Below are positions 1-10,197 of a stretch of DNA of 43,233 nt, in pieces. How positions within the stretch are numbered: position 1 is the first letter of the stretch; the number at the start of each line of letters is the position of its first letter. The notes below the pieces were generated by a model. It made no database searches, had not been told where the DNA came from, and saw only the letters and a program-made list of their open reading frames with translations. This DNA is from an uncultured Burkholderiales bacterium. GTDB lineage: Bacteria > Pseudomonadota > Gammaproteobacteria > Burkholderiales > Burkholderiaceae_C. The position numbers and the translations under genes are program-made. The DNA is taken from positions 1 through 43,233 of the forward strand of contig CAIQHG010000063.1 in assembly GCA_903871545.1 (NCBI GenBank), written 5' to 3'.

Positions 1-455
1 CCTTGGGGGAGATTGTTCTAGATTTCTTTGATAAGTTGAAATCCGTGAGCCGCGGTTATGCCTCAATGGATTATGAATTTAAAGAGTACCGGGCCTCTGA
101 CGTGGTTAAGGTTGATATCTTACTTAACGGCGAGAAGGTGGATGCATTATCAATCATAGTGCACCGCTCGCAGTCACAATACCGGGGACGGGCGGTGGTT
201 GCAAAAATGCGGGAAATCATCAGCAGACAAATGTTTGATGTAGCGATTCAAGCCGCCATAGGTGCAAACATCATCGCGCGTGAATCAATTAAAGCTTTAA
301 GAAAGAACGTCTTGGCAAAATGCTACGGTGGAGACATAAGTCGCAAGAGAAAACTACTTGAGAAACAAAAGGCAGGAAAAAAGCGAATGAAGCAAATCGG
401 ATCTGTAGAAGTCCCCCAAGAGGCATTCTTGGCTATTTTGCAAGTAGAGGATTGA
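1..455 (+). CDS. lepA: Elongation factor 4 (LepA), C-terminal part
   Basis: This is the last 150 or so residues of the ribosomal back-translocase/EF-4 GTPase, which acts on stalled or mispositioned ribosomes at the cytoplasmic face of the membrane. The frame is open to the left edge, so the GTPase domains lie outside the window. The visible part has the LepA-specific C-terminal domain, including the [19 protein letters not shown] stretch and a Lys/Arg-rich tail ([17 protein letters not shown]) that contacts tRNA and rRNA in the family. The stop codon overlaps the lepB start by one base. The lepA-lepB pairing is the usual proteobacterial arrangement and implies co-transcription. The identification is firm. 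Confidence 0.96.
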   Translation, partial: LGEIVLDFFDKLKSVSRGYASMDYEFKEYRASDVVKVDILLNGEKVDALSIIVHRSQSQYRGRAVVAKMREIISRQMFDVAIQAAIGANIIARESIKALRKNVLAKCYGGDISRKRKLLEKQKAGKKRMKQIGSVEVPQEAFLAILQVED

Positions 456-1456
456 TGAATATGCCAGTTATTACGGCCGTGGTTTTGGGCGCATTTGCCA
501 GCTATATAGGATTTTGGTACCTGGGTTACATCGAGGGCAATTTTTCCTTGCTATTATTCGTAGCGAGCGTTGTCACTGGAATTTATTGGTTGGCAGAGCG
601 GTTTTATTTCCTTCCCCAAAGGATTAAAGGCGTCCAATCCCTACAAGACCAAACAATCGCGCGTGACACACAGCTTAGAGCTCTTGGCATCACTCCTCAA
701 GAAAATGATAATTCTCAGAAAATAGAGGAAACAGCTCGCCAACCTTGGTGGCTAGACTGGACTGCTGGGTTGTTTCCAGTTATTGTGGTCGTGTTTTTAC
801 TCAGATCTTTTTTATTTGAGCCCTTCAAGATTCCCTCAGGCTCGATGATTCCCACCCTACTGGTTGGAGACCTTATTTTGGTCAATAAGTTTCACTACGG
901 GGTGCGCCTGCCTGTCGTGAATCTAAAAATCACCGAAGGAACACCCGTAGAGCGTGGGGACGTGATGGTCTTTAGATTTCCCCCAAAACCCAGTTTGGAT
1001 TACATCAAACGGGTGATTGGAGTGCCCGGCGATGAGGTGGCCTACCTCAACAAGCAATTGACCATCAACGGCGTTAGTGTTGAAAAAAAAGCATTACCAG
1101 AATTTTTCGAAGAAGACAGTCTTCGATACATAAAACAATTTGTTGAGGATTTACCTGCAGGTCATGACCAACAAATCAGTGCAGCGCGTAAAACTCATCC
1201 CCTCTTAAATGAGGATGAGCGTCCTGCCTTTGTTGCGGGCGCCGATAACTTCAAGTTCAAAGAACTATGCACCTACAGTGTTGAGGGATTTATCTGCAAA
1301 GTTCCCCAAGGGCATTACTTTATGATGGGGGACAACCGAGATAATTCACTGGATTCAAGGTACTGGGGGTTTGTGCCTGATGAAAATATAGTGGGTAAGG
1401 CTATATTTGTATGGATGAACTTTGGCAGTCTTAAGCGAATAGGTAGCATCAACTAA
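455..1456 (+). CDS. lepB: Signal peptidase I
   Basis: Membrane-bound serine/lysine protease that removes signal peptides from exported preproteins on the periplasmic side. Hydrophobic segments lie at about residues 3-27, 30-47 and 106-120. They are followed by the catalytic Ser box PSGSMIPT (Ser about 130), the box with the general-base Lys (YIKRVIGVPGD, Lys about 185) and the C-terminal GDNRDNSLDSR box. At 333 residues it matches Gram-negative LepB. The frame also has a TTG at 452, but the ATG at 455 overlaps the lepA stop (TGATG) and is the natural translational-coupling start. Its stop overlaps the rnc start by one base. All key catalytic motifs are intact. Confidence 0.97.
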   Translation: MNMPVITAVVLGAFASYIGFWYLGYIEGNFSLLLFVASVVTGIYWLAERFYFLPQRIKGVQSLQDQTIARDTQLRALGITPQENDNSQKIEETARQPWWLDWTAGLFPVIVVVFLLRSFLFEPFKIPSGSMIPTLLVGDLILVNKFHYGVRLPVVNLKITEGTPVERGDVMVFRFPPKPSLDYIKRVIGVPGDEVAYLNKQLTINGVSVEKKALPEFFEEDSLRYIKQFVEDLPAGHDQQISAARKTHPLLNEDERPAFVAGADNFKFKELCTYSVEGFICKVPQGHYFMMGDNRDNSLDSRYWGFVPDENIVGKAIFVWMNFGSLKRIGSIN

Positions 1457-2151
1457 TGCAAATAAAGCCTCAGGTACAGTTTTATGCTGTCCTCGAGCAG
1501 CGACTTGAGCACACATTCAAACAACCAGAGCTGATAGTTCAAGCCCTAACTCACCGAAGTTACGGATCCAATCACAACGAGAGACTGGAGTTCTTGGGCG
1601 ACTCGGTCCTTAACCTTGCAGTTTCTCAATTGCTTTATAAAGAATTATCAAATTTACCAGAAGGTGATCTGTCAAGGGTTCGTGCAAACTTAGTCAAACA
1701 AGAAACACTGCACCAACTCGCTCTTGAATTGGGCCTGGGGTTGTTGATCAAACTAGGGGAGGGCGAGATAAAGTCGGGGGGGCAAAGTCGTCCCTCCATA
1801 CTTGCCGACGCGCTAGAGGCTGTCATTGGGGCTGTATTTCTGGATGCGGATTACACCGCTGCTCAGGCCCTTGTGTTCCGACTTTACGAGCAAGTCAGCA
1901 TTACCCCGTCCATGTCCGCCGCCTCAAAGGATGCAAAAACCGAACTCCAGGAGTGGTTACAAGGCAGGCGTCTTAGATTACCCGTTTACCGTGTTGTAAA
2001 TACAAAAGGTGCTGCACATCAACAAACCTTTGAAGTTGAATGCGAGATACTTGATTTAAAAATAAGTCAACGCGGTGTAGGCGAATCAAAGCGCTCGGGA
2101 GAACAATCAGCGGCTAAGGCTATGTTAGAGTTACTGAGTAAACAAACTTAA
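1456..2151 (+). CDS. rnc: Ribonuclease III
   Basis: Double-strand-specific endoribonuclease for rRNA precursors and structured mRNAs. The RNase III domain covers about residues 9-140, with the signature NERLEFLGDSVL at 41-52. The acidic residues Glu42, Glu45, Asp49, Asp118 and Glu121 sit where the two-metal site is known to be. A dsRNA-binding domain follows at about 157-228, ending in the conserved KRSGEQSAAKAMLELL helix. At 231 residues it is of normal length. The ATG overlaps the lepB stop by one base. The lepB-rnc-era order is conserved in proteobacteria, and in several species RNase III trims this transcript; I see no long hairpin here that proves it for this organism. Confidence 0.97.
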   Translation: MQIKPQVQFYAVLEQRLEHTFKQPELIVQALTHRSYGSNHNERLEFLGDSVLNLAVSQLLYKELSNLPEGDLSRVRANLVKQETLHQLALELGLGLLIKLGEGEIKSGGQSRPSILADALEAVIGAVFLDADYTAAQALVFRLYEQVSITPSMSAASKDAKTELQEWLQGRRLRLPVYRVVNTKGAAHQQTFEVECEILDLKISQRGVGESKRSGEQSAAKAMLELLSKQT

Positions 2152-2243
2152 ATGGGCGTGCAAGAAAACATCCTTATTTTTTCACGTACTGTGGAGTGGT
2201 TGGCAAAACAAGACCTCACATCAATAAATATAAAAAATAATAA

Positions 2244-3344
2244 ATGACCGATAACGTCTCTTCATCTGGTGATGTAAAACCAAAAGCTCAAAAGAAAAAA
2301 ACCAAGCCAACCAAGCTTGTTGCTGACTTGCCTGAGACTGCACCCGCTCTCTTGCAAGAGCAACCCGAGCGCGAAGGGCAAGAAATCTTGGACGTCGATA
2401 AAGACACCTTAACCCAGATGTTGCAAGCAGCAATTGGCCCCACTAATGCGTTGCACCGCTGCGGCACCCTTGCAATCGTTGGAAAACCTAACGTGGGTAA
2501 ATCAACTCTCTTAAATGCCTTAGTGGGTCAAAAAATAAGCATTACGTCTCGGAAAGCTCAAACTACTCGTCACCGAATTACGGGGATTAAAACTCAAGGG
2601 GACTCTCAGTTTGTGTTTGTCGATACGCCTGGATTTCAAACACGGCACTCCAACGCCCTTAACCGCTCACTCAACAAAACAGTTGCGGGTGCAGTTAGTG
2701 GCGTGGACTTGATCCTCTTTGTGGTCCAGTCGGGTGCATTCTCCGTTGCTGATGCAAAAGTACTTGACTTGTTAGGAGCCCATACGCCGATCATTTTGAT
2801 TGCTAACAAATTAGACATGATCCATAGACGTGCGGAATTAGCTCCTTGGCTTCAAGATATGCAAAAAAGGGGCACATTTATTGAGACAGTTCCTATGTCT
2901 GCTAAAAACGCAAAGGACGTCGAGAGGCTTTTGAGTGTTTGCTCAAAGTACCTCCCTCAGCAGGCTTGGTGGTATGCCCCCGATGAGCTTACCGACAGAA
3001 GCGAAAGATTCTTGGCAAGTGAAATAATAAGGGAAAAGCTTTTTAGACTGACTGGGGATGAGTTGCCCTACACCTCTACAGTCATTATTGATACCTTCAC
3101 CCAAGAGCCCGGCAGAACAGTATCTCGTATGGTGCGAATTGCTGCAACTATTGTTGTTGAGCGCGATGGACACAAATCAATGGTGATTGGCGAGAGCGGA
3201 GACCGGTTAAAGAGAATAGGATCTGAAGCACGTCAAGAGCTTGAGCACTTAATGGATGCGAAAGTATTCTTAGAAATTTGGGTCAAAGTGCGCTCTGGGT
3301 GGGCGGACGATGAAGCGCGGGTGCGCAGTTTTGGCTACGAATAA
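2244..3344 (+). CDS. era: GTPase Era, with an N-terminal extension
   Basis: Essential GTPase that binds the 3' end of 16S rRNA during 30S assembly. G motifs are intact: GKPNVGKST (80-88), DTPG (127-130), NKLD (188-191) and SAK (219-221). A KH RNA-binding domain follows at about 280-360, with the [12 protein letters not shown] loop. At 366 residues the protein is about 65 longer than E. coli Era. The surplus is a Lys-, Pro- and Glu-rich N-terminus before the first G-domain strand (about residue 75). No clear Shine-Dalgarno precedes the ATG at 2244, and the next in-frame ATG (residue 59) has none either, so the extension may be real but is not proven. The 3' end overlaps recO by 35 bases. Confidence 0.95.
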   Translation: MTDNVSSSGDVKPKAQKKKTKPTKLVADLPETAPALLQEQPEREGQEILDVDKDTLTQMLQAAIGPTNALHRCGTLAIVGKPNVGKSTLLNALVGQKISITSRKAQTTRHRITGIKTQGDSQFVFVDTPGFQTRHSNALNRSLNKTVAGAVSGVDLILFVVQSGAFSVADAKVLDLLGAHTPIILIANKLDMIHRRAELAPWLQDMQKRGTFIETVPMSAKNAKDVERLLSVCSKYLPQQAWWYAPDELTDRSERFLASEIIREKLFRLTGDELPYTSTVIIDTFTQEPGRTVSRMVRIAATIVVERDGHKSMVIGESGDRLKRIGSEARQELEHLMDAKVFLEIWVKVRSGWADDEARVRSFGYE

Positions 3345-4113
3345 GAGATCTTCGCTCAGCCGGGTCGTAGACCAGTCGGCCTACGTGCTCCAAACTTTTG
3401 ACTGGAGTGAGACAAGTTTAATCGTAGAAGTGCTAACTCAAAACTTTGGACGCACCACGCTCGTTGCCAAGGGGGCTAAGCGCCCGAGCTCGAGCTTTCG
3501 CCCTATACTTCTTCCGCTTCAAATCTTAAAGCTGACGTACGGCGGGGACTCAGACATTAAAACTTTAAAGTCCGCTGCCTGGGGCGGCGGCACTGTGATG
3601 CCAAAGGGCGAGGCATTATTGTCGGGCTTATATTTGAATGAGCTTGTTTTAAGGATGCTTGCAAGGGATGATCCTCATCCAGAGCTTTTTCAAATTTATT
3701 CCCAGGTGGTACAGATACTCTCGACCCAAGACGAAATCGTCAAAGTCCCCGCGCTGAGAAGCTTTGAGTTACTTTTGTTAAAAGACCTTGGTTGGTTGCC
3801 TGACTTTACTCGACAATCTTTGACCCTTCAGCTCCTAAAGGATGAGCAAGTGTACTCCTGGATACCTGAGGTCGGACTATGCGAACAAGAGGGCACTGAG
3901 CTCATGGGTTTACCGGGCAAATGTTGGACGCAACTAAAGGCGGCGTTAAGCGCAGAGCATGCTCTAAGCTCAGTGATCCGGGTGTGTGCAGAGTTTGCCC
4001 CTCCTTACAGGCAGTCTTTGCAAACACAGTTGCGCGCTGTTCTACACTATCACTGTGGCGTCACCAAACTCAGAACTCGTCAATTCATGATGGATGTTCA
4101 ATCCATACAATAA
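3310..4113 (+). CDS. recO: DNA repair protein RecO
   Basis: RecO loads RecA at gaps together with RecF and RecR and anneals single strands. The N-terminal OB fold is seen in the stretch [20 protein letters not shown], followed by [12 protein letters not shown], typical of the family. The helical C-terminal domain makes up the rest. The protein is 267 residues against about 242 in E. coli. As in other proteobacterial RecO proteins, there is no obvious four-Cys zinc site. The ATG at 3310 lies inside era; an in-frame TTG at 3331 would remove seven residues. The era-recO-pdxJ order is the standard betaproteobacterial one and supports the call. Confidence 0.92.
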   Translation: MKRGCAVLATNKRSSLSRVVDQSAYVLQTFDWSETSLIVEVLTQNFGRTTLVAKGAKRPSSSFRPILLPLQILKLTYGGDSDIKTLKSAAWGGGTVMPKGEALLSGLYLNELVLRMLARDDPHPELFQIYSQVVQILSTQDEIVKVPALRSFELLLLKDLGWLPDFTRQSLTLQLLKDEQVYSWIPEVGLCEQEGTELMGLPGKCWTQLKAALSAEHALSSVIRVCAEFAPPYRQSLQTQLRAVLHYHCGVTKLRTRQFMMDVQSIQ

Positions 4114-4146
4114 GTATTCATTAAGCATAAGATTGGCAATTGATAT

Positions 4147-4896
4147 ATGACCGCACTATCTGTTAATTTAAATAAAGTAGCAACGCTTCGCAATACAAGA
4201 ATGTTGTCTATCCCAAGCGTCACTAAAGCGGCACTGATTTGTATTAAAGCGGGTGCAAACGGTATAACGGTTCACCCCAGACCTGATGAGCGCCATATCC
4301 GTGCGAATGACGTGCGTGAGCTATCTGAAATTGTTAAAAGCGCTAAGCATGTCGAGTTCAACATTGAGGGTAACCCATTTCATAATTTAATGCCTTTTGT
4401 GAGGGAAATAAAACCGGATCAAGTTACTTTTGTACCCGATTCGCAGGGCCAACTAACCAGTGATCACGGTTGGCGCTTTCCCCAGGACTTAGAGCGCTTG
4501 AGACCGCTTGTGCAAGAGGCTTTGAGCTTGGGTGTGAGGGTGAGTTTGTTTATGGACGCCGCACCCGATCAAATGCATTTTGTCAAAGAACTGGGCGCTC
4601 AAAGGGTCGAGTTGTACACAGAGCCGTACGCTGCCGCGTTTTTGACACCGAAAAGACAAAGTGTCTTGCAATCCTTCATCACCACCGGAGACAAAGCAAG
4701 CGAGATAGGTTTAGGGCTGAACGCGGGCCATGATTTAAACCAAGCTAACCTAACTCCCTTGCTTCGCGCTATTCCACAGATTGAGGAAGTATCGATTGGG
4801 CACGCCTTGATTGCTGACGCTTTAGAAATCGGGTACGAAGGGGCCGTAAAAGCGTATCTAAGCTGTATCCAAGCTGCTCGGGGAGGAGTGAATTGA
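4147..4896 (+). CDS. pdxJ: Pyridoxine 5'-phosphate synthase
   Basis: Final ring-closing step of the deoxyxylulose 5-phosphate-dependent vitamin B6 pathway: 3-amino-2-oxopropyl phosphate and 1-deoxyxylulose 5-phosphate give pyridoxine 5'-phosphate. The TIM-barrel protein has the family landmarks [14 protein letters not shown] near the N-terminus, [16 protein letters not shown] (about 38-53), EFNIEGNP and [16 protein letters not shown] length of 249 residues is typical. It follows recO by 33 bases, and its TGA overlaps the TTG start of acpS, so the two are translationally coupled. The pdxJ-acpS pair is widely conserved. Confidence 0.96.
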   Translation: MTALSVNLNKVATLRNTRMLSIPSVTKAALICIKAGANGITVHPRPDERHIRANDVRELSEIVKSAKHVEFNIEGNPFHNLMPFVREIKPDQVTFVPDSQGQLTSDHGWRFPQDLERLRPLVQEALSLGVRVSLFMDAAPDQMHFVKELGAQRVELYTEPYAAAFLTPKRQSVLQSFITTGDKASEIGLGLNAGHDLNQANLTPLLRAIPQIEEVSIGHALIADALEIGYEGAVKAYLSCIQAARGGVN

Positions 4897-5291
4897 TTTA
4901 CGGTGTGGGTACGGATGTGTGCGATATTCGGCGAATATCCAAAGCACTGGAGCGACACGGAGAACGTTTTGCGTTAAAAATTTTATCCTCCTCTGAGATG
5001 AAAACTTTTCGCGCACGTAGTGCACGTTTCCCAGAGCGAGGTGTACGTTTTTTAGCAACCCGTTTCTCCGTTAAAGAGGCTTTTAGTAAAGCCGTTGGAC
5101 TGGGCATGCGAATGCCGATGTGGTGGACTAGGTGCGAGGTGGTAAAGCTCAGTAGTGGACAACCCACCCTCAACTTGAAGGGTGATTTGTTGGAGTGGTT
5201 TAATAAAAAAGGGTTGATAGCTCATGTCAGCTTGAGTGATGAAACTGACTATGCAACTAGTTTTGTGATTGTGGAGAAAAAAAGTGATTAA
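4893..5291 (+). CDS. acpS: Holo-[acyl-carrier-protein] synthase
   Basis: Transfers 4'-phosphopantetheine from coenzyme A to the serine of acyl carrier protein, activating fatty-acid synthesis. The short family motifs are present: [12 protein letters not shown] at the N-terminus (Mg-binding Asp) and [17 protein letters not shown] (about 51-67). The start is a TTG at 4893 overlapping the pdxJ stop. A very strong Shine-Dalgarno (GGGGAGGAG, about 4880-4888) sits just before it at proper spacing and there is no better ATG, so the TTG is chosen with confidence. At 132 residues it is of normal length. It overlaps nagZ by eight bases. Confidence 0.95.
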   Translation: MIYGVGTDVCDIRRISKALERHGERFALKILSSSEMKTFRARSARFPERGVRFLATRFSVKEAFSKAVGLGMRMPMWWTRCEVVKLSSGQPTLNLKGDLLEWFNKKGLIAHVSLSDETDYATSFVIVEKKSD

Positions 5292-6378
5292 CCAATGCCC
5301 AATTATTATTGACATAGCGGGACTCACGCTTACAAAAATTGATGTCAAACGCTTGCTCCACCCTTTGACGGGGGGAGTTATTTTATTTACAAGAAACTGG
5401 CAATCAAGGGAGCAACTGAGCTCTCTTTGCAGAGACATTAAAAGAATCAGGTCTGATTTATTGATCTGTGTAGACCATGAGGGGGGTCGAGTACAGCGTT
5501 TTAAAACCGATGGCTTTACGCACCTTCCCCCCATGGGTGCGTTGGGGGTGATGTGGCACAGTGACACAAACTCCCGCGAAGGCAGCGGGGCTCTTCGCGC
5601 CATGAACGCTGCAACCGCTTGCGGCTACGTACTTGCAGCTGAGCTGAGGGCTTGTGGGGTTGATTTAAGCTTCACCCCCGTGCTTGATTTAGATTGGGGT
5701 ACCAGTGGTGTGATTGGAGATAGAGCGTTTCATAAAGACCCAAGAGTGGTGAGCGTACTCTCAAAGAGTTTGATGCACGGTTTACTAAAAGCGGGAATGG
5801 CTAACTGCGGGAAACACTTCCCAGGTCACGGCTACGTGCGGGCTGACTCACACGTGGACATACCCGTTGATAACCGGACCCTGAGTGAGATTCTTTCTAA
5901 AGATGCTTGGCCCTACGAGGATCTAAACACCGTACTCACAAGTGTGATGCCCGCTCACGTTGTATATGAACTGGTGGATAAACGACCTGCTGGTTTTTCT
6001 AAAGTTTGGTTGGAAGATGTTCTTCGCGCGCAAATGAAATTCCAAGGCGCCATATTTAGTGATGACTTATCTATGGCAGGTGCAAGGCAATTAGACGGTA
6101 AAGAGTTAACTTTTCTTCAAGCCGCTTTGCACGCACTTGCAGCCGGTTGCGATATGGTGCTTCTTTGCAATCAAAGCATCGAGGGTAAGCTTAGTCTTGG
6201 AGAACCCATTGATGAGTTGTTAGAGGGACTAGAAAAGGCTTTAACAGATGGTCAATGGAGTCCAAGAGGTGTGAGTGAAGACCGAAGACTATCCTTGCTG
6301 GGACGCACTGATCCTCAAAACTGGAGTGACCTTATGACAGATCCTCAGTATATTCATGCACTTACGTTGTTGCCTTGA
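5284..6378 (+). CDS. nagZ: Beta-N-acetylhexosaminidase (cell-wall recycling)
   Basis: Cytoplasmic glycoside hydrolase family 3 enzyme that removes N-acetylglucosamine from anhydro-muropeptides during peptidoglycan recycling. Visible landmarks are [11 protein letters not shown], the KHFPGHG loop (about 177-183), whose His is the acid/base in NagZ, and FSDDLSM (about 258-264), which carries the catalytic Asp nucleophile. The frame opens at a TTG (5269). The GTG at 5284, eight bases into the end of acpS and preceded by GGAG at 5273-5276, is the better start and gives 364 residues. NagZ from E. coli is about 341 residues. It appears to be the last large gene of the lepA-nagZ run. Confidence 0.94.
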   Translation: MINQCPIIIDIAGLTLTKIDVKRLLHPLTGGVILFTRNWQSREQLSSLCRDIKRIRSDLLICVDHEGGRVQRFKTDGFTHLPPMGALGVMWHSDTNSREGSGALRAMNAATACGYVLAAELRACGVDLSFTPVLDLDWGTSGVIGDRAFHKDPRVVSVLSKSLMHGLLKAGMANCGKHFPGHGYVRADSHVDIPVDNRTLSEILSKDAWPYEDLNTVLTSVMPAHVVYELVDKRPAGFSKVWLEDVLRAQMKFQGAIFSDDLSMAGARQLDGKELTFLQAALHALAAGCDMVLLCNQSIEGKLSLGEPIDELLEGLEKALTDGQWSPRGVSEDRRLSLLGRTDPQNWSDLMTDPQYIHALTLLP

Positions 6379-6562
6379 TCTATGTGTTGAACTTCTTATC
6401 TTTTTAAGGCATTTTTTAAATATTAAATATTGATGAGTAATCCCTTTTAAATCGCCACACATATCATTATTTACATTTCATACGCGGTAAAATAAGAGCC
6501 ACCAATAAGACGAGATTAATCAACTCGTTGTGTTCATCTTAAAAAAGAACTAGGGAATTTGA

Positions 6563-6805
6563 ATGGCGACAAAAACGGGTAAAAACGCAGTTGCTGAAAG
6601 TGGTTTGCGTTTCACGAGTCGTGAAAACGGTTCACCATTTGCTGGTATGGGAAAGATAGGGGAGACGATGTCTTGCATGATGTGCGGACATCACAAACCT
6701 AGAAGCCAAGGTAGTCAAAGACGCTTTGCGGGTAGCTTGGCATTCTTTTGTTACGATTGCAAGCCAGCCGTCAATTTAGAAAAACCAATTAAAGCAGCAG
6801 CCTGA
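6563..6805 (+). CDS. Small zinc-ribbon-like protein
   Basis: An 80-residue protein with two CX2C knuckles, Cys38/Cys41 (SCMMCGHHKPRSQG) and Cys63/Cys66 (FFCYDCKP), separated by 21 residues, as in zinc ribbons. His43 and His44 lie next to the first pair. The rest is Lys/Gly/Ser-rich and short. The ATG is preceded by an AGGGAA ribosome-binding site at about eight bases, and an inverted-repeat terminator begins at the stop codon, so this looks like a real separate gene. The 184 bases upstream are AT-rich and could hold its promoter, though no confident -35/-10 pair is visible. Similar Cys-knuckle proteins may exist in related betaproteobacteria, but I cannot assign a function; nucleic-acid binding is only a guess. 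Confidence 0.8.
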   Translation: MATKTGKNAVAESGLRFTSRENGSPFAGMGKIGETMSCMMCGHHKPRSQGSQRRFAGSLAFFCYDCKPAVNLEKPIKAAA

Positions 6806-6830
6806 AAAAATTCCGAGTAAGGGATTTTTT
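6805..6830. terminator. Bidirectional rho-independent terminator
   Basis: Ten-base stem (6805-6814 with 6821-6830, one T-G pair) around a GAGTAA loop. The outer six pairs are A-T, so each strand ends in a run of six Us. It lies at the stop of the small zinc-ribbon gene and 43 bases past the stop of lysS, which converges from the other strand. It can therefore serve both genes. Confidence 0.7.
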
Positions 6831-6873
6831 AGACGAGCCCAGTTCTTAGTGTCTCAAGGCTAATGAGTTATTT

Positions 6874-8454
6874 CTAGGACTGTTCTTTTCTAAGCGCTGG
6901 GAAAAGTATCACGTCCCTGATACTGGGGCTGTCCGTTAAAAGCATCATGAGTCGATCTATTCCAATACCGCAACCTCCGGTGGGAGGCATTCCGTACTCT
7001 AAAGCTTTTACGAAATCGTGATCAAAGAACATGGCCTCATCGTCGCCATTTTCTTTTGCATCCACTTGAGACTGAAAACGCTTGGCTTGGTCCTCGGCGT
7101 CATTGAGCTCAGAGAACCCGTTTCCAAATTCTCGCCCAGTTATATAAAGCTCAAAGCGCTCAGTGACCTCTGGGTTTTTGTCGCTAGCCCTAGCGAGGGG
7201 AGATATCTCAACTGGATGCTCGCAAATAAATGTGGGCTGCCATAACAACTCCTCTATCACTTCCTCAAAGTAGAGGACCTGCAAGGAGGCGAGTGAACGC
7301 TTTGAGAGTTGGTGCTTGTGCTCGCTCAGTCCAAGACCTTGCAAGGTCTTGATCATCTCCTGAGCAGAGGTGCAGGGGACCGGTGAGGGCGCATATTTCT
7401 GGATAGCTTGCGGGATAGTTAAACGCTCAAAAGGAGCGCTTAAATCGACTTCTCTTCCTGCGTAGCTTAGAGTTAGAGAGCCTCTTGTTTGTTCGGCTAC
7501 ATACCTAATAAGGGATTGAGTGAATTCCATTAAATCAAGGTAATTCCAGTATGCCGCGTAAAACTCCATCATCGTAAACTCTGGGTTGTGTCGAACGGAG
7601 ATACCTTCATTTCTAAAATTACGATTTATCTCAAACACTCGCTCAAAACCACCCACAATGAGCCGCTTTAAATAAAGCTCGGGCGCAATGCGCAGAAACA
7701 TCTCTTGGTCTAAAGCGTTGTGATGCGTCGCAAAGGGGCGAGCATTTGCACCCCCCGCAATCGGGTGAAGCATCGGGGTTTCTACTTCCAAGAATTCATG
7801 CTTGACCATAAATTCACGCATGCAGTTAATGGCCTTTGATCTTGCAATGAAGCGTTGTTTGGTGCTTTCATCTGTGATAAGGTCAATGTGGCGTTGGCGG
7901 TACTTAATTTCTTGATCACTCACGCCGTGAAACTTATCGGGTAATGGCCTAAGGCTTTTCGTGAGAAGCCTGAGCTTTGTCACGTGCACAGATAGTTCGC
8001 CCGTTTTGGTGATGAAAAGCACGCCCTCAGCGCCCACTATATCGCCTAAATCCCAGTGCTTAAAGGCGTTGTAGGAATACTCCCCAACCTTATCTCTGAC
8101 CAAGTAGACCTGAATGCGTGAGCTGGCATCTTGCAAAGTTGCAAAGCTTGCTTTACCCATCACTCGTTTGAGCATCATTCGTCCCGCAACACTCACCGTG
8201 ATGTTTGCTTTTTCAAGCTCCTCGGGCAGACTTTTACCGTAAACAGAGTGAAGGTGCAATGCGCGGTGAGTAGGCTTAAAGTCGTTTGGAAAAACGGCCT
8301 CACCACTGTCCAAACAACTTGCTCTGAGACCGCTTAATTTTTGACGTCTCTCAGCGATTAATTTATTCTCATCCACGGGCTGCACCCCTTCAACTGCACC
8401 TGCGGATGAGGGGTTTGGGGAGGCGCTCAATTTGGGTTCGGTGGATGAATTCAA
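6874..8454 (-). CDS. lysS: Lysyl-tRNA synthetase, class II
   Basis: Charges tRNA-Lys in the cytoplasm. The N-terminal OB-fold anticodon-binding domain is followed by the class II core: motif 1 around FLEVETPML, motif 2 around [17 protein letters not shown], and motif 3 [20 protein letters not shown] near the C-terminus. At 526 residues it is about 20 longer than the E. coli enzyme. The start at 8454 is a TTG with a poor ribosome-binding site; a GTG at residue 28 ([11 protein letters not shown]) is an alternative that lines up better with known N-termini, so the first 27 residues are uncertain. It lies 34 bases after accD on the same strand, a position often held by folC in Burkholderiales. 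Confidence 0.96.
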   Translation of the reverse strand: MNSSTEPKLSASPNPSSAGAVEGVQPVDENKLIAERRQKLSGLRASCLDSGEAVFPNDFKPTHRALHLHSVYGKSLPEELEKANITVSVAGRMMLKRVMGKASFATLQDASSRIQVYLVRDKVGEYSYNAFKHWDLGDIVGAEGVLFITKTGELSVHVTKLRLLTKSLRPLPDKFHGVSDQEIKYRQRHIDLITDESTKQRFIARSKAINCMREFMVKHEFLEVETPMLHPIAGGANARPFATHHNALDQEMFLRIAPELYLKRLIVGGFERVFEINRNFRNEGISVRHNPEFTMMEFYAAYWNYLDLMEFTQSLIRYVAEQTRGSLTLSYAGREVDLSAPFERLTIPQAIQKYAPSPVPCTSAQEMIKTLQGLGLSEHKHQLSKRSLASLQVLYFEEVIEELLWQPTFICEHPVEISPLARASDKNPEVTERFELYITGREFGNGFSELNDAEDQAKRFQSQVDAKENGDDEAMFFDHDFVKALEYGMPPTGGCGIGIDRLMMLLTDSPSIRDVILFPALRKEQS

Positions 8455-8488
8455 TTTAAGATCTTTAGAAAAAAAGTGTGTTGTAAAT

Positions 8489-9364
8489 CTAAATGCTCAC
8501 TGCGTCGACCGGTTGCTTTAAGAGTATTGCGCAGGTGTCTGCAATTGTTTTCTTAAGCTCTCGTCTGTCGCAAATAAAGTCAATTGCTCCTTTGAGTTGC
8601 AAAAACTCGGAGCGCTGAAAACCCTCTGGTAATGTGACCCTAACCGTGCTCTCAATGACTCTAGGGCCTGCAAAACCAATCAAAGCCTTAGGCTCAGCAA
8701 TTACGATATCTCCCATAAATGCAAAACCCGCAGAGACTCCCCCCATTGTGGGATCGGTGAGGACGCTTATAAAGGGCAATCCTTTTTTGGCAAGTCGTGT
8801 AAGTGAGGCATTGGTCTTGGCCATTTGCATCAGCGATAAAAGACCCTCTTGCATACGTGCGCCCCCAGTTGCGGTAAAGCAAATAAAGGGCACCTTTTGC
8901 TCAATGGCGGTGTGCACGCCCCTGACAAACCGCTCACCCACAACTGAGCCCATACTGCCCCCCATGAAGTCGAATTCAAAACAGGCTACAACTACATTGA
9001 TGCTGTGAATGGAGCCCCCCATCACAACCAAGGCATCTGTTTCCCCCGTGTTGGCCATGGCCTCTTTTATTCGCTCGGGATATCTTCTCGAGTCTTTGAA
9101 CTTGAGGGGATCAACAGGCAAAACTTCTTGACCTATTTCGTACCTGCCTTCAGGGTCTAGGAAGAAGTTCAATCTTGAGCGCGCAGAAAGCCTGTGGTGG
9201 TGGGAGCACTTGGGGCATACATTTTGGTTTTGCTCTAGGTCGGCTGTGTACAGCACAGTCTCGCAACTCGGACATTTGACCCACAAGCCCTCAGGCACCG
9301 TGCGTCTCTCTGTCGGATCAGTTTGCTGTATTTTTGGTGGAAGAAGTTTTTCAAGCCAGCTCAT
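8489..9364 (-). CDS. accD: Acetyl-CoA carboxylase carboxyltransferase subunit beta
   Basis: Beta subunit of the carboxyltransferase that makes malonyl-CoA for fatty-acid synthesis together with AccA. The N-terminal zinc ribbon has Cys31, Cys34, Cys50 and Cys53 ([11 protein letters not shown] and [10 protein letters not shown]). The crotonase-like domain follows, with [12 protein letters not shown] and [12 protein letters not shown] marking oxyanion-hole and CoA-site glycine loops. A length of 291 residues is normal. Its ATG overlaps the trpA stop by four bases. The trpA-accD link is common in betaproteobacteria and joins tryptophan and lipid precursor synthesis in one transcript. Confidence 0.97.
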   Translation of the reverse strand: MSWLEKLLPPKIQQTDPTERRTVPEGLWVKCPSCETVLYTADLEQNQNVCPKCSHHHRLSARSRLNFFLDPEGRYEIGQEVLPVDPLKFKDSRRYPERIKEAMANTGETDALVVMGGSIHSINVVVACFEFDFMGGSMGSVVGERFVRGVHTAIEQKVPFICFTATGGARMQEGLLSLMQMAKTNASLTRLAKKGLPFISVLTDPTMGGVSAGFAFMGDIVIAEPKALIGFAGPRVIESTVRVTLPEGFQRSEFLQLKGAIDFICDRRELKKTIADTCAILLKQPVDAVSI

Positions 9365-10191
9365 AAAACCTCGCTATTTGTTTGTTCATCCATTGCCGCT
9401 CTAATGCTTGCCATAAATGTTTGAGCCACCTCAGGGGCAGCGCTCGGCGTAGCCTCTCTTATAAGCTCAATCAAGCGAGAGCCGATCACAACCGCATCTG
9501 CAACTTGGGAGACAGTGCGTGCAGTTTTAGCATCCCTGATTCCAAATCCCACGCCTACAGGTATTTTTACGTGTTGACGGATCTTAGGTATCATGGCCTG
9601 GACCTCATCGGTGTTTAAATTGCCCGCCCCGGTCACCCCTTTTAATGAAACGTAATAAACATAACCAGAGGCAACTTTTGCCACCTCTTGCATTCTCTTC
9701 TCTGTTGAGGTGGGAGCAAGTAAGAAGATGAGATCCATACCACGCGCACGAAGCTCAGCAGCGAACTCAGTGCATTCGTTGGGTGGGTAATCCACAATAA
9801 GCATACCGTCCACGCCGCATTTATGAGCGTCTTCAACAAAGGCGTTCACACCGTGTTGCAAATCATACTGCTCAACAGGATTTGCATACCCCATCAATAC
9901 AATTGGGGTATGCTGATTTTGTGTCCTAAAGGATTTAACCATCTCAAGCACTTGGGCAAGCCCGACTTTGTTGACGATTGCTTTTTCCGCCGCTTTTTGT
10001 ATAACCGGACCATCTGCCATGGGGTCGCTAAAGGGGATACCGAGCTCAATAATATCGGCGCCCCCTTGAACTAGGCCTTGCATGAGTCCAAGCGTCGAAT
10101 CGCGCTCTGGAAAGCCGGCCATCAAATAAGGGATCAATGCCTTTTTGCCTTGACTGCTCAGCGTATTTAGAGTAATTTGTATTCGGCTCAT
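9361..10191 (-). CDS. trpA: Tryptophan synthase alpha chain
   Basis: Cleaves indole-3-glycerol phosphate to indole and glyceraldehyde 3-phosphate; the indole is channelled to TrpB. The TIM barrel carries the catalytic pair Glu49 (ELGIPFSDP) and Asp60 (MADGP) at the same numbers as in E. coli. The phosphate-binding loop is visible in [11 protein letters not shown]. At 276 residues it is of usual size. It starts six bases after trpB and overlaps accD by four bases, consistent with an operon trpF-trpB-trpA-accD. Confidence 0.97.
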   Translation of the reverse strand: MSRIQITLNTLSSQGKKALIPYLMAGFPERDSTLGLMQGLVQGGADIIELGIPFSDPMADGPVIQKAAEKAIVNKVGLAQVLEMVKSFRTQNQHTPIVLMGYANPVEQYDLQHGVNAFVEDAHKCGVDGMLIVDYPPNECTEFAAELRARGMDLIFLLAPTSTEKRMQEVAKVASGYVYYVSLKGVTGAGNLNTDEVQAMIPKIRQHVKIPVGVGFGIRDAKTARTVSQVADAVVIGSRLIELIREATPSAAPEVAQTFMASIRAAMDEQTNSEVL

Positions 10192-10197
10192 GATGGC

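Noticed and set aside
5052..5603. Open frame of 183 codons on the minus strand across acpS and nagZ
   Set aside because: It lies fully antisense to two well-supported overlapping genes, has no ribosome-binding site and no recognisable protein features.
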